Below, piece after piece: positions 46,212 to 55,434 of a DNA stretch of 59,320 bases (its first letter is position 1; the number at the start of each line of letters is the position of its first letter). Location: the NCBI GenBank assembly GCA_029881035.1, contig JAOUNI010000011.1, forward strand, positions 1-59,320. Direction: 5' to 3'. The notes beneath the pieces are model-generated. The model was given only the letters and a program-made list of their open reading frames with translations, did not search any database and was not told the origin of the DNA. The stretch comes from Gammaproteobacteria bacterium (lineage in GTDB: Bacteria > Pseudomonadota > Gammaproteobacteria > SZUA-229). The translations under genes were made by a program, and so were the position numbers.

Positions 46212-46952
46212 TTAAATGGTCAGGTAGTCACGAACTTCCGGGTCATCACAATCCTGTATACGATGATTTTTATCAAATTGAAGCATCTGTTGTTCTGATA
46301 TGTATATTATTTGATCAGAGTATTTCAGCGCGAATTTGATATCGTGTGTAGCTAATATTAGCAGCAAGTTGTTTTCTCTGACGTGATTAAGTAGAAATTG
46401 CTTGAATTGACTGACGGATGATAACTCTAGTGCGGTAAAGGGGGAGCTTAGTAGTAGTGCTTTTGGTTCAAGCATCAGTGCTCTGGCAACGGCAATTTTG
46501 TAGCGTTGTTCTTTTTTTAGATGAGCGGGCAGTTGTTCGAGGTGGTTGCCGGCATCGATGTCTTTGAGTAATTTCTCTGCCCTGGCTCTGACTTCACTGG
46601 CTTCAGCTATTTTGTGATACAGCGCCGGTAACATCAGGTTTTGAACGGCATTGGCGGCGGACAGTATGGTGGTGAGGGCATGCATAAAGGCAAACTGGGT
46701 ACGTACGCGTACCCAGTCATCTTTTTCAAATTGTGTAATTTCCTTGCCGGCCAGAAATAGTTGGCCGGATTTGGCCTGTATAATGCCGCCAATAGTTTTG
46801 ATCCAGTTAATTTTGCCATCCTGGTCAGGGCCGATAATAGAGATGATGTCGCCTGCACGGGCTTGTAGATTTAACTGATGTTCAGCTTTTCCGCCTTCTT
46901 CACTATCAACGACCAGGTGCTCACATTGAATAAGTAGCTCATTTTTCATCAC
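46212..46952 (-). CDS. Degenerate ABC-type ATPase subunit of an MCE transporter
   Basis: A 246-residue protein with the ABC ATPase fold but broken catalytic motifs. The Walker A region reads GPDQDGKI (41-48): the lysine is kept but the fourth Gly is Gln and the final Ser/Thr is Ile. The signature is LKKEQ (145-149) instead of LSGGQ. Walker B is ALLLSSP (165-171), with Ser169 and Ser170 in place of the essential Asp and Glu. Only the switch His203 (ATHDI) survives. The frame is intact and overlaps mlaE by 4 bp, so it is a maintained gene, not a pseudogene. It probably binds like MlaF but cannot hydrolyse ATP in the usual way; a separate ATPase may be recruited. Confidence 0.85.
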   Translation of the reverse strand: MMKNELLIQCEHLVVDSEEGGKAEHQLNLQARAGDIISIIGPDQDGKINWIKTIGGIIQAKSGQLFLAGKEITQFEKDDWVRVRTQFAFMHALTTILSAANAVQNLMLPALYHKIAEASEVRARAEKLLKDIDAGNHLEQLPAHLKKEQRYKIAVARALMLEPKALLLSSPFTALELSSVSQFKQFLLNHVRENNLLLILATHDIKFALKYSDQIIYISEQQMLQFDKNHRIQDCDDPEVRDYLTI

Positions 46953-47752
46953 AATAGGGCCACCGCTAGCAGACCTTCAATTATAAAAATTGCTACCAGA
47001 CTGTTCACGATGGCGCGAGTAGCCTGTTGAGGAACTTCAGTTGGCGAAGTTCTGATATTCAAGCCGCTGTAACAGGCAGTGGCAGCGATGACATAACCGA
47101 ATAACAGATTTTTGATGACAAATACCATGACCAGAAAGGGTGTGAAAGCGGTGCCGATCTCGTAGATGAACTCGAAGTGGCTGGTCGATACCATCAGGCC
47201 GCTGAGAGTAATGCCAAAGACCAGTGCGATAAAAGTAAAATAAACTGTAATTGCCAGTTGTGAGATAGCCGTACCAATAAGGCGTGGTGCAATTAAATAA
47301 TTGTTGATATTGATGCCCAGCATTTCCAGACCTTCAATTTCACCATGCAATTTCATATTGCCAATATCAACCACGATGGCGGAGCCGGTACGACTAATTA
47401 AGATAATAGCTGACAGAAATGGGCCTATGCCCAGACAAATAATATTGACCAGTAGATTAACAATGTCATCAGCAGCACCGACTGAGTCGAGTATTGAAAT
47501 TAATCGGAAAGTGAAAACAAAACCCGCAGCCAGTCCCAGAAAGGTGATAGTGGGCAGGGCATCGACGCCGGTAAAAATAATCTGCGCGATCATTGAGGAA
47601 TAACTTCTTTTGTTGAATATTCGGTTATTGTTATACCAGTCGCGCAAAGCGAGTGAACTGAATGTTACAAGATTGATCACGTATAGACTGGTCTGTATTA
47701 GAAAACGTCCTGGTAGTCCTGTCAAAATAGCAGTGAGTGAGTTTTTTTTCAT
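46949..47752 (-). CDS. MlaE-like permease of an MCE transporter
   Basis: A 267-residue membrane protein of the MlaE/YrbE family (about 260 residues). Conserved elements are the central RTGSAIVVDIGNMKLHGEIEGLEMLGI coupling loop and the C-terminal helices containing FGYVIAATACYSG. It forms the inner-membrane transmembrane dimer beneath the MCE ring. First gene of the operon mlaE-ATPase-mlaD-TPR lipoprotein, with the next start overlapping by 4 bp. Confidence 0.92.
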   Translation of the reverse strand: MKKNSLTAILTGLPGRFLIQTSLYVINLVTFSSLALRDWYNNNRIFNKRSYSSMIAQIIFTGVDALPTITFLGLAAGFVFTFRLISILDSVGAADDIVNLLVNIICLGIGPFLSAIILISRTGSAIVVDIGNMKLHGEIEGLEMLGININNYLIAPRLIGTAISQLAITVYFTFIALVFGITLSGLMVSTSHFEFIYEIGTAFTPFLVMVFVIKNLLFGYVIAATACYSGLNIRTSPTEVPQQATRAIVNSLVAIFIIEGLLAVALL

Positions 47753-47784
47753 TCTTTATATTGTGATGAACCGGTGGGCAGTTA

Positions 47785-48219
47785 TTAGCTAACAGGATGT
47801 TCGAGAATAAGTTCAACGGGTTCAAATTTTTGCTTAATCTGTTTGAAAGCACGTAGCTCCAGAACGCCAACAGTATTGAGTGAAACAATCAGGTAATAGG
47901 CATCGGGATACTGGTGCTGAGCCTGATCCAGTGCAGAGGGTTCGGCGATGCTGTGAGGATGAGAGTGCACAATCGCCAGTAATTCCTCATTTTGCTCACG
48001 CATATTTTTCATTGTTGCGATTTGAGCCTGTTCATCCATTTTGAATAGTGTTGCACTATTGGTAGCAACATTGGCTACCGGATAATAATGTTTGGCAAGA
48101 CCATTTTGTGCACTGATCAGGCCACAAATTTCTGTTTCTGGATTCTGTTGAGCATGAGTCAGAATCAGGTTGGCTAATTTGCGAGGTAATATCAGTGTCG
48201 GATTTATTTTAGTGTTCAT
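47785..48219 (-). CDS. JAMM/MPN metallopeptidase (M67 family)
   Basis: A 144-residue zinc peptidase. Active-site motif IVHSHPHSIAEPSALDQAQ provides the two histidines and Asp of the JAMM signature (HxH-x7-S-x2-D), and Glu in TEICGLIS is the general base. Prokaryotic members remove a C-terminal residue or peptide from ubiquitin-like sulfur carrier proteins. It lies 12 bp downstream of an E1-like gene on the same strand, which supports a common sulfur-carrier role. Confidence 0.9.
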   Translation of the reverse strand: MNTKINPTLILPRKLANLILTHAQQNPETEICGLISAQNGLAKHYYPVANVATNSATLFKMDEQAQIATMKNMREQNEELLAIVHSHPHSIAEPSALDQAQHQYPDAYYLIVSLNTVGVLELRAFKQIKQKFEPVELILEHPVS

Positions 48220-48231
48220 ATTTTTTTCTTA

Positions 48232-48984
48232 TTATGAAGCGGCTGAGCCACAAACTGGGCAGCCGGGGTCTTTTTTGAGATTCATGGTACGCCATTGTAA
48301 TGATAGTGCGTCAAATAATAATAAACGACCATAAAGAGGCTGGCCAATCTGGCAGATGAGTTTGATGGTTTCCAGTGCCTGCATGCTGCCGATAATACCA
48401 ACGACGGGCGCGAGTATGCCATTGCCGCTACAGGTTAGATCCTCTTCTCCTTTACTGGGATATAAGCAACTGTAACATGGGCAAGTTTCATTTCGACTAT
48501 CGAAGACGCTGATTTGTCCTTCGAACTGAATAGCGGCACCAGAGACCAGGGGTTTTTTTTGAGCTACACAGGCGCGGTTGATGGCAAAACGGGTGTCAAA
48601 ATTATCCGAGGCATCGAGTACCACATCGGCCAGTTGAATTTGTTGGATCAGTGCAGATTCATCGAGTCGATGGTCGATAGTGACAATATCAATTTCCTGG
48701 TTGATGGCTAATAAATTATTTTTGGCTGAGTCCACTTTCTTTTCACCAATATTCTGCTGACGGTGAATGATCTGGCGTTGCAGATTACTGAGTTCAACGG
48801 CATCGTCATCGACTAGTGTTAGTTGACCAACGCCCGCGGTGGCTAGATACATGGCGGCGGGTGAACCCAGACCACCCAGCCCAATAATTAAGATATGGGC
48901 GTCATGGAGTTTTTGCTGACCTTCAATACCTATTTGCGGCAGCATGATGTGACGGTTATAACGGAGGAGTTGCTCATCGTTCAT
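48232..48984 (-). CDS. E1-like adenylyltransferase (MoeB/ThiF/HesA family)
   Basis: A 250-residue protein with the MoeB core: LRYNRHIMLPQIGIEGQQKL start, ATP-binding GLGGLGSPAAMYLATAGVG, substrate Asp in DASDNFDTRFAINRAC, and zinc Cys pairs CPCYSC and CPVCG. It adenylates the C-terminus of a sulfur carrier (MoaD or ThiS type). Without a moaD or thiS neighbour I cannot choose between molybdopterin, thiamine or another pathway. It is first of the pair with the JAMM protease. Confidence 0.92.
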   Translation of the reverse strand: MNDEQLLRYNRHIMLPQIGIEGQQKLHDAHILIIGLGGLGSPAAMYLATAGVGQLTLVDDDAVELSNLQRQIIHRQQNIGEKKVDSAKNNLLAINQEIDIVTIDHRLDESALIQQIQLADVVLDASDNFDTRFAINRACVAQKKPLVSGAAIQFEGQISVFDSRNETCPCYSCLYPSKGEEDLTCSGNGILAPVVGIIGSMQALETIKLICQIGQPLYGRLLLFDALSLQWRTMNLKKDPGCPVCGSAAS

Positions 48985-49068
48985 GTGGCTTATTGTAGCA
49001 AAACGCTGGCATTAAATTAGTCGTTTGCTTTGATTGGTATTATTTTGTGATGATTAATAGCAGGGCGA

Positions 49069-49467
49069 CTAAATATAGTTCCGCCAGTTGTCTGGTCTGG
49101 GGTCAAGATTATGACGAAGTGGGGTTGCTTTGGTGAATGTGAGTGGTGGTTGCTGGTTATCTGCTTCTATACCCAGGCTTGATCTCAATGCATCTTCGCA
49201 ATATGCAATCACTTCACGTTTAAGTTGCAGTGTCAGGCTGGTCTGCAGGGTAAAGCCGACATCAATCAGCGCGGACTCCAGCGCCTGCATGGTTATTTCA
49301 CGAATGTCATAACGAACACGCAGAATATTGATTCGGATTGGTACAACGAGCTCTATACCGACGATACCTGCCAGTAGCCGAACAGCCTTTTCAGCCTGGT
49401 CAGCTTCCGTCAGGGAGTAGGTGAAACGTATCTCCCGCTCTTTGATGATATCGTTACATAACGGCAT
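49069..49467 (-). CDS. Conserved hypothetical, possibly HMA-like fold
   Basis: A 132-residue soluble protein. The N-terminal 75 residues run strand-helix-strand-strand-helix-strand (RFTYSL, AEKAVRLLAGI, GIELVVPIR, ILRVRYD, ALESALIDVGFTL), resembling the ferredoxin-like fold of heavy-metal-associated domains, but the CxxC metal motif is absent. A helix and a Pro-rich tail follow. Function unknown. It stands alone 84 bp after the E1-like gene's start region; the adjacent gap 49468-49621 shows no feature. Confidence 0.6.
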   Translation of the reverse strand: MPLCNDIIKEREIRFTYSLTEADQAEKAVRLLAGIVGIELVVPIRINILRVRYDIREITMQALESALIDVGFTLQTSLTLQLKREVIAYCEDALRSSLGIEADNQQPPLTFTKATPLRHNLDPRPDNWRNYI

Positions 49468-49621
49468 TAGACAAATCTAGGACAGATGAAAATTAATAGC
49501 AAGAGGTTTGTATATGGTACAGGGCGGCTGCTGAAGTGGAATGTTGATTTAATTTGGATTAAATAAAAGTTAAATCAATGTGTTATGTGGATGTTTTGTC
49601 GTTTTTTATGTGTGGCCTGGA

Positions 49622-50146
49622 TCAGTAGAATTTATATCTGGGCTCAGTTCTGGTTTTGATCTCACCAGTTTTTCCAATCACTTTTACACCGGTGATGACC
49701 TGAACATTGCCTGTGCAGTAAAAATCAAATGGTTTACGATCCATGATTGCCGCACTATTGGATACAATGGTGATGGCCGCAGAAATAGTTGCACCACACT
49801 TGCCATCCAGGTTCTGGTTGAAAATCTGTGGTTCGAGAACAACCGTGTATTCTGCAGAGCTTAGTTTGCATGTTTTTTTAATTAAACTGGTGTCAATGAT
49901 CTTATTATTTTCGATTTTTACCATGTCCCAGGGGCTATAAGTACCATCAGCATCTGAATATTTAAAAGTCTTTTCTTTGCCGTCTTTAAGTAAGGTGTTG
50001 GTGACGAGAATAAAATCTTTTTCTGTATTGCACTCATAAGTGATGAGCGGAAAGCTGTCTTTGGCGAAAGTGTTAGGCGTACAGAAAAATGACAACCAGA
50101 AAAGGCAGGTAAAAAATATTGTTTTTGAATCTGTTTTAAAAAGCAT
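49622..50146 (-). CDS. Secreted protein of unknown function
   Basis: A 174-residue protein with a signal peptide (about residues 1-28, ending PNTFA) and a beta-rich mature part containing four cysteines (YECNT, KTCKL, GKCGA, FYCTG) that could form two disulfides in the periplasm. No family recognised. Monocistronic, with AT-rich flanks and no clear terminator. Confidence 0.65.
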   Translation of the reverse strand: MLFKTDSKTIFFTCLFWLSFFCTPNTFAKDSFPLITYECNTEKDFILVTNTLLKDGKEKTFKYSDADGTYSPWDMVKIENNKIIDTSLIKKTCKLSSAEYTVVLEPQIFNQNLDGKCGATISAAITIVSNSAAIMDRKPFDFYCTGNVQVITGVKVIGKTGEIKTRTEPRYKFY

Positions 50147-50289
50147 TAACTAGATCTCTTGAATTATGGTTTTTATGGTCGCATTATGATGGCGGGCATG
50201 GAGCCTGATGCGATTCACATCACCACTATACAAGTCCGATTATAGTAGATTTTAGGTAAGGCATTTAGGTTGCTGGTACTATTAAAAAC

Positions 50290-51141
50290 TTAAAGGAGTT
50301 TGTTGTAAATACCCGCGGTCACTCTTGGCTGTCCTGATAAGTCTTCCAGCTGAATTATTTCCTGAAAATGATAATGACGCAAGCAAGCATCGACCTGCCG
50401 TTGTTGATTGTAACCATGTTCAACTGCCAGCCAGCCACCCGGGTTTAAATATTCTATGGATTTTGATGTGATGCTTTCTATATCATCCATACCGGTTTCG
50501 CCAGATATGAGCGCGCTAACGGGTTCAAAGCGGACATCACCTTGCGACAGGTGTTCGTCCTGCGCGGCAATATAGGGTGGGTTACTAATGATGAGATCAA
50601 AATATTGTTTATTGATTTGTTCGAACCAGTTGCTTTCAGCGAATTTAATATTAGTGATTTGATGGGTCCGGGCATTTTCTCTGGCGACGGTGAGTGCTTC
50701 ACATGAAATATCTGTGGCAGTTATTACCCAGTCAGGTTTCTCACTGGCGATAGCAATGGCAATTGCGCCACTACCGGTTCCTAAATCAAGCAGGTTCAGT
50801 TTTTTTCGATCTGAAAACTGGTTCAGGACAAATTCGACCAGTATTTCTGTGTCGGGTCGGGGAATAAGTGTGGCCGTGGTGACCTTGAAATCCATTGACC
50901 AGAATTCTTTGCGGCCGGTTAGATAGGCAACGGGTGTGCCAGCCTGACGTTGTTCGACAAGTTGTCTGAATGTCTGGATCTGTTTTTCATTCAGGTTTTT
51001 TTCTGGCCATGCAATAAGGTGTGTGGCACTACAATTCAGAACATGACATAGCAACACTTCAGCATCAAGACGTGCGGAGTATGAGGTTTCCGCCAGTGCT
51101 TTTGATGCGTCTTTAAGTGCCTGTGCGATGCTGAGCATCAT
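50290..51141 (-). CDS. prmC: Release factor glutamine methyltransferase PrmC
   Basis: A 283-residue SAM-dependent enzyme that methylates the Gln of the GGQ motif of RF1 and RF2. It has an N-terminal helical domain, then SAM motif LLDLGTGSGAIAIAIA and the catalytic NPPY (LIISNPPYIAAQ). I place the start at 51141 (MMLSIAQAL), 7 bp after prfA's stop; the frame stays open upstream into prfA, but those residues are not family-like. It is the last gene of hemA-prfA-prmC. Confidence 0.96.
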   Translation of the reverse strand: MMLSIAQALKDASKALAETSYSARLDAEVLLCHVLNCSATHLIAWPEKNLNEKQIQTFRQLVEQRQAGTPVAYLTGRKEFWSMDFKVTTATLIPRPDTEILVEFVLNQFSDRKKLNLLDLGTGSGAIAIAIASEKPDWVITATDISCEALTVARENARTHQITNIKFAESNWFEQINKQYFDLIISNPPYIAAQDEHLSQGDVRFEPVSALISGETGMDDIESITSKSIEYLNPGGWLAVEHGYNQQRQVDACLRHYHFQEIIQLEDLSGQPRVTAGIYNKLL

Positions 51142-51148
51142 AGCGGTG

Positions 51149-52231
51149 TTATTCGGCGAGAGCAGCGAGCTGTTCGGCCTGATATTCGTTGACCAGAGGA
51201 TCGATAATTTGGTCCATTTCACCGGTAATAAATTCATCGAGCTTATACAGCGTTAAATTGATGCGGTGGTCAGTGATACGGCCCTGTGGAAAATTGTAGG
51301 TGCGAATTCTTTCTGAACGGTCGCCGCTGCCAACCAGGCTTTTTCGGGTCTGTGCCTGCTCTGATCGTTGTTTCTCAATTTTGGCATCCATGATGCGTGC
51401 TTGCAGCAGCGACATGGCGCGCGCCCTGTTTTTGTGCTGCGAACGTTCGTCCTGACATTCTACGACCGTGCCGGTAGGAATATGAGTAAGACGAACCGCT
51501 GAATCAGTTTTGTTGACGTGTTGCCCGCCGGCGCCGGAGGAGCGGTAGGTATCTACGCGTAAATCAGCCGGGTTGATTTCAATCTGTTCAACATCGGCCA
51601 CTTCAGGCATGACCGCTACCGTTGCCGCTGAAGTATGAACGCGCCCCTGTGATTCAGTTTCCGGTACACGTTGCACACGATGGGCACCTGATTCAAATTT
51701 CAATCTTGAATAAGCGCCATCACCAATAATACGTGCAACTATTTCTTTGTAACCGCCGTGTTCGCCCGGATTCTGATTAATGATTTCAATTTGCCAGCGT
51801 TTTATTTCGGCATAACGTGAGTACATACGAAATAAATCACCAGCAAAAATAGCCGCTTCATCGCCACCGGTACCAGCCCGAACTTCTAGAAATACATTGC
51901 TACTATCGTGCGGATCTGTAGGCAATAATAGTTTCTGTAGTTCCAGTTCTAACGTATCAATGTTTTTACTGGCTGATTTTCTTTCTTCTTCAGCCATCTC
52001 GCGTAGATCGGGATCTTTATCCCTGAGCATTTCTTCGGCGCTGGCAAAATCATCTTTTGCTCCAAGATATTTTTTGTAGCAGATGACCACAGGCTCAAGT
52101 TGAGCATATTCTTTTGACAGGTCTCTGAATTTGTTTTGATCAGACATGATGCCGGGCTCGGACATCAGGCCAGCTACTTCTTCATGACGGTCGATCAGAT
52201 TATTTAATTTATTGAGTATTGAGTCTTTCAA
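51149..52231 (-). CDS. prfA: Peptide chain release factor 1
   Basis: A 360-residue class I release factor (E. coli RF1 360) that reads UAA and UAG. The peptidyl hydrolysis motif [18 protein letters not shown] is intact, and the codon-recognition region includes [20 protein letters not shown]. It is followed by prmC, which modifies the Gln in its GGQ, and preceded by hemA with 16 bp between. Confidence 0.98.
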   Translation of the reverse strand: MKDSILNKLNNLIDRHEEVAGLMSEPGIMSDQNKFRDLSKEYAQLEPVVICYKKYLGAKDDFASAEEMLRDKDPDLREMAEEERKSASKNIDTLELELQKLLLPTDPHDSSNVFLEVRAGTGGDEAAIFAGDLFRMYSRYAEIKRWQIEIINQNPGEHGGYKEIVARIIGDGAYSRLKFESGAHRVQRVPETESQGRVHTSAATVAVMPEVADVEQIEINPADLRVDTYRSSGAGGQHVNKTDSAVRLTHIPTGTVVECQDERSQHKNRARAMSLLQARIMDAKIEKQRSEQAQTRKSLVGSGDRSERIRTYNFPQGRITDHRINLTLYKLDEFITGEMDQIIDPLVNEYQAEQLAALAE

Positions 52232-52247
52232 TTAGGAGATCCTGATT

Positions 52248-53534
52248 TTATTTGTTCTGGCTTTCGTCATCGGCATTCATCAGCAGTTGTTTGGCTGCAT
52301 TGATCAAATCCTGATCATTGTCTTCACTGGCTTTTCTAATATGGATGCAAGGTTTGTGTAAAAATTTGTTGGTCAGCGTATGGGCAAGAAATTCGAGTGT
52401 TTTTTCTGGAGACTCACCTGCGGCTAATTGCTTGAGTGCTTTATCAAGTACAGCCTGACTCATGTTTTGAGTAGTGGTACGCAGCTCCGAAATAAGATCA
52501 ACCGAATCCAGAGAACGTTGCCAGTTCAAATAGTGGTGAACTTCATCATTAATAATATCTTTGGCCTGTTCGGCAGCCTGTTGGCGTGATTGCAGATTTT
52601 CATCAATGACTTCCTGCAGATCATCGACAGCATAAAGATAAATATCATCCAGTGAGGCGACTTCGGGCTCAATGTCCCGGGGTACCGCCAGATCCACCAT
52701 AAAGATGGGTTGTCGTTTGCGTATTTTCAGCGCTCTTTCAACGGTACCTTTACCCAAAATCGGCAACGGACTGGCAGTTGAGGCGATCACAATATCGGCA
52801 CGATGAAGGTGATCGGCAATCTGTGGTAATCGTATGGCTTCACCGTTAAATTCAGCGGCCAGATTCTCTGCTCGTTCAATGCTACGGTTGGCAATAATCA
52901 TGTGTTTGATCTTCTGGCTATGCAGATGTCGGGCAGTCAGTTCGATGGTTTCACCGGCACCAATCAGCAAAGCAGTCGATTCATTGAGATCGCCAAAAAT
53001 TTGTTTAGCCAGACTGACGGCAGCAAAGGCGACCGAAACCGGGCTGGAGCCAATCGCTGTATCAGTACGAACCTGTTTGGCGACAGCAAAAGAATGCTGG
53101 AACAATTTGCCCAGCATGCGTCCCAGCGTGCCGTGTTGTTGGGCTATCGAATAGGCTTCTTTCATCTGACCGGCAATTTGCGGTTCGCCGAGCACCATGG
53201 AGTCAAGGCCACAGGTTACCGACATAGCGTGACGAATGGTTTCTTTGTGATCATAGGTGTACAGGTGACTTGTAATCATGGAAGATTCAAAGCCGTGATA
53301 GCGGCTGAACCAATCAATAATATCCTGGTCTGCCTCACCGTTTACTGCACAATATAACTCAGTGCGGTTACAGGTTGATACAATGGCGACTTCATCGATA
53401 TTCTTTAGTTTGTGAAGACTATTTAATGCATCGGGCAACGTTTGTGGTGTAAAAGCCAGACGTTCGCGCAACTCGAGTGGTGTGGTCTTGTGGTTTAGAC
53501 CTAGAGTAATCAGGCTCGAAGTTTTCAGAGACAT
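52248..53534 (-). CDS. hemA: Glutamyl-tRNA reductase
   Basis: A 428-residue enzyme (E. coli 418) that reduces Glu-tRNA to glutamate-1-semialdehyde, the first committed step of tetrapyrrole synthesis. Conserved: LGLNHKTTPLELRE, the active-site cysteine in VSTCNRTELY, LGEPQIAGQMKEAY and NADPH site LIGAGETIEL. The start at 53534 matches the family N-terminus; the frame extends upstream to 53678 without family-like sequence. Divergent from the TPR lipoprotein gene. Confidence 0.97.
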   Translation of the reverse strand: MSLKTSSLITLGLNHKTTPLELRERLAFTPQTLPDALNSLHKLKNIDEVAIVSTCNRTELYCAVNGEADQDIIDWFSRYHGFESSMITSHLYTYDHKETIRHAMSVTCGLDSMVLGEPQIAGQMKEAYSIAQQHGTLGRMLGKLFQHSFAVAKQVRTDTAIGSSPVSVAFAAVSLAKQIFGDLNESTALLIGAGETIELTARHLHSQKIKHMIIANRSIERAENLAAEFNGEAIRLPQIADHLHRADIVIASTASPLPILGKGTVERALKIRKRQPIFMVDLAVPRDIEPEVASLDDIYLYAVDDLQEVIDENLQSRQQAAEQAKDIINDEVHHYLNWQRSLDSVDLISELRTTTQNMSQAVLDKALKQLAAGESPEKTLEFLAHTLTNKFLHKPCIHIRKASEDNDQDLINAAKQLLMNADDESQNK

Positions 53535-53700
53535 ATGTAATTGTTGCTGGTGCGAAAACGCATAATTTTGCGAGAGATCGAATTTTAACTCAATTTTGAC
53601 TGTCTTGAGTAGCTGTGATGATGGGAGTGGTTGATTGTAGCGCGCGCAGTCATTATTAAAGTGGGTTATATTTAACATTATGGTTAATCAGAAGAGAAAA

Positions 53701-55434
53701 ATGCTTGAAATGCACATAGTTATGTCAGGGGTTTTACGTCAGGTACTGTTAATAGGCTTGCTGTCTATAGTGGTATTTTCCGCAGCCTGTACCTCTTTGA
53801 AGACGCAACCCGCTGAAGCAGAGTTGCCTGAGTCAAAAGGAATGACGCTGGATGAGAATTTGCTCTACGAATTGTTGGCCGCTGAATTTGCTGGCAATAC
53901 AGGTGATCTGGAGGCGGCAGCTGATTTTTACCGGCAGGCGGCTGAGCAGAGCGATGATAGTCGGATCGCGGCGAGGGCGGCTTATATTGCTTTGTACGGT
54001 AAGCAGTATGAACAGACTTTATCACTACTGGAGCGCTGGCGTGAACTGGAACCAGAAAATCAGGATATTGATCGTATTTATGCGATTAGTTATCTGCACT
54101 TGCATCGACCTCTAGATGCTTTGCCGTATGTACAGGCGGTGCTGGTACAGCACGATGGCTCCAATCAGCAAAAGGCAATGGCGGTAAAACATTTGCTGAG
54201 TGATGATATCGAGGCTAAAGATAGTCTGGATTTGTTAGCCGCACTAAATCAGAAGCAAACTGATAATCCTCAGATGCTGATTCTGCAGGCCAAGTTTTCC
54301 GCACAATTAGAACAGTATGAACAGTCGATTGAATTGCTGGATCGGGTGCTTGAGATTGATGCTTCACTGGTCGATGTGTATTTGATCAAAGCACGAATTT
54401 ATCAGGCCCAGGGAAAACGCGATGAGGCCAAAGCAGTGATTATGCAGGTGCTTGAAGATCATCCGGATAATTTGAGCCTGCGCATGCAGTACGCACACAT
54501 GCTGGTTGAGGATAAAGACTATGAAGGTGCGCGTGCACAGTATTTTTTATTACAGGAAAAACAGCCTGATAATGTCGAAATATTGTTGAATCTGGCTTTG
54601 CTCTATATCGAGACCGATCAGCTGGATGAGTCAGCCGAGCTGCTGGATCGGCTGATTGTGCTTGATCAAAAAACAGATATTGCCCATTACTATCTGGGGC
54701 GTATAGCGCAAAGTAAGGAGCAACACACAGCCGCTATTGCACATTATGTAAAGGTAAAAAATGGTGCTTATGTGTTTGAAGCAAAGTTACGTATCGCCAG
54801 CCTGTTTGCCCGGCTGGATCGTGTAGATGAAGGCATTGAGCAACTTGATATTCTTATTGAAGAAACTGAAAACTGGGAAGACCGAGTACGTATTTACCTG
54901 GTACAGGGTGAGATATTTAGAAGCCATCAAAGATATCAGGATGCCTTTGATATGTATAACAGGGCTCTAAGTCATAACCCGGAAGATATTAATTTATTGT
55001 ATGCGCGGGCATTAATTGCTGAAAAAGTGGATCGAGTCGACATTGCAGAGTCCGACCTGCTCAAGGTTTTATCGATGGAACCAAATAACTCTGATGCTCT
55101 GAATGCTTTGGGTTATACCCTGGCGGACAAGACTAAGCGATATCAGGAAGCCAGAGAATATATCCAGAAAGCAATTGAGCTGGTACCCGATGATCCGGCT
55201 ATCATGGATAGTTTGGGCTGGGTTAATTACCGGCTGGGAGAGTTGCAGGAAGCTTTGAAATGGCTATCCATGGCCTTTGAAAATCTGGTCGATGCTGAAA
55301 TCGCCGCTCATTATGGCGAGGTTTTGTGGCAGGCTAATCAAAGAGATAAAGCTAGAGAAATCTGGCAGAAAGGGCAGGCAGTCGATGCCAAACATCCGGT
55401 GCTGGTGGAGACTCTGAAAAGATTTAAACCATGA
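53701..55434 (+). CDS. TPR-repeat lipoprotein upstream of lolB
   Basis: A 577-residue protein (an ATG at 53680 would add 7). I prefer 53701 because GAAGAG (53691-53696) precedes it. The lipoprotein signal ends in lipobox SAAC, so the mature protein is probably outer-membrane anchored. The remainder is a solenoid of about fourteen TPR repeats (for example ALIAEKVDRVDIAESDLLKV and AREYIQKAIELVPDDPAIMD). Position directly before lolB, with 4-bp overlap, is conserved in many gammaproteobacteria, but a defined function is lacking. Confidence 0.9.
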   Translation: MLEMHIVMSGVLRQVLLIGLLSIVVFSAACTSLKTQPAEAELPESKGMTLDENLLYELLAAEFAGNTGDLEAAADFYRQAAEQSDDSRIAARAAYIALYGKQYEQTLSLLERWRELEPENQDIDRIYAISYLHLHRPLDALPYVQAVLVQHDGSNQQKAMAVKHLLSDDIEAKDSLDLLAALNQKQTDNPQMLILQAKFSAQLEQYEQSIELLDRVLEIDASLVDVYLIKARIYQAQGKRDEAKAVIMQVLEDHPDNLSLRMQYAHMLVEDKDYEGARAQYFLLQEKQPDNVEILLNLALLYIETDQLDESAELLDRLIVLDQKTDIAHYYLGRIAQSKEQHTAAIAHYVKVKNGAYVFEAKLRIASLFARLDRVDEGIEQLDILIEETENWEDRVRIYLVQGEIFRSHQRYQDAFDMYNRALSHNPEDINLLYARALIAEKVDRVDIAESDLLKVLSMEPNNSDALNALGYTLADKTKRYQEAREYIQKAIELVPDDPAIMDSLGWVNYRLGELQEALKWLSMAFENLVDAEIAAHYGEVLWQANQRDKAREIWQKGQAVDAKHPVLVETLKRFKP

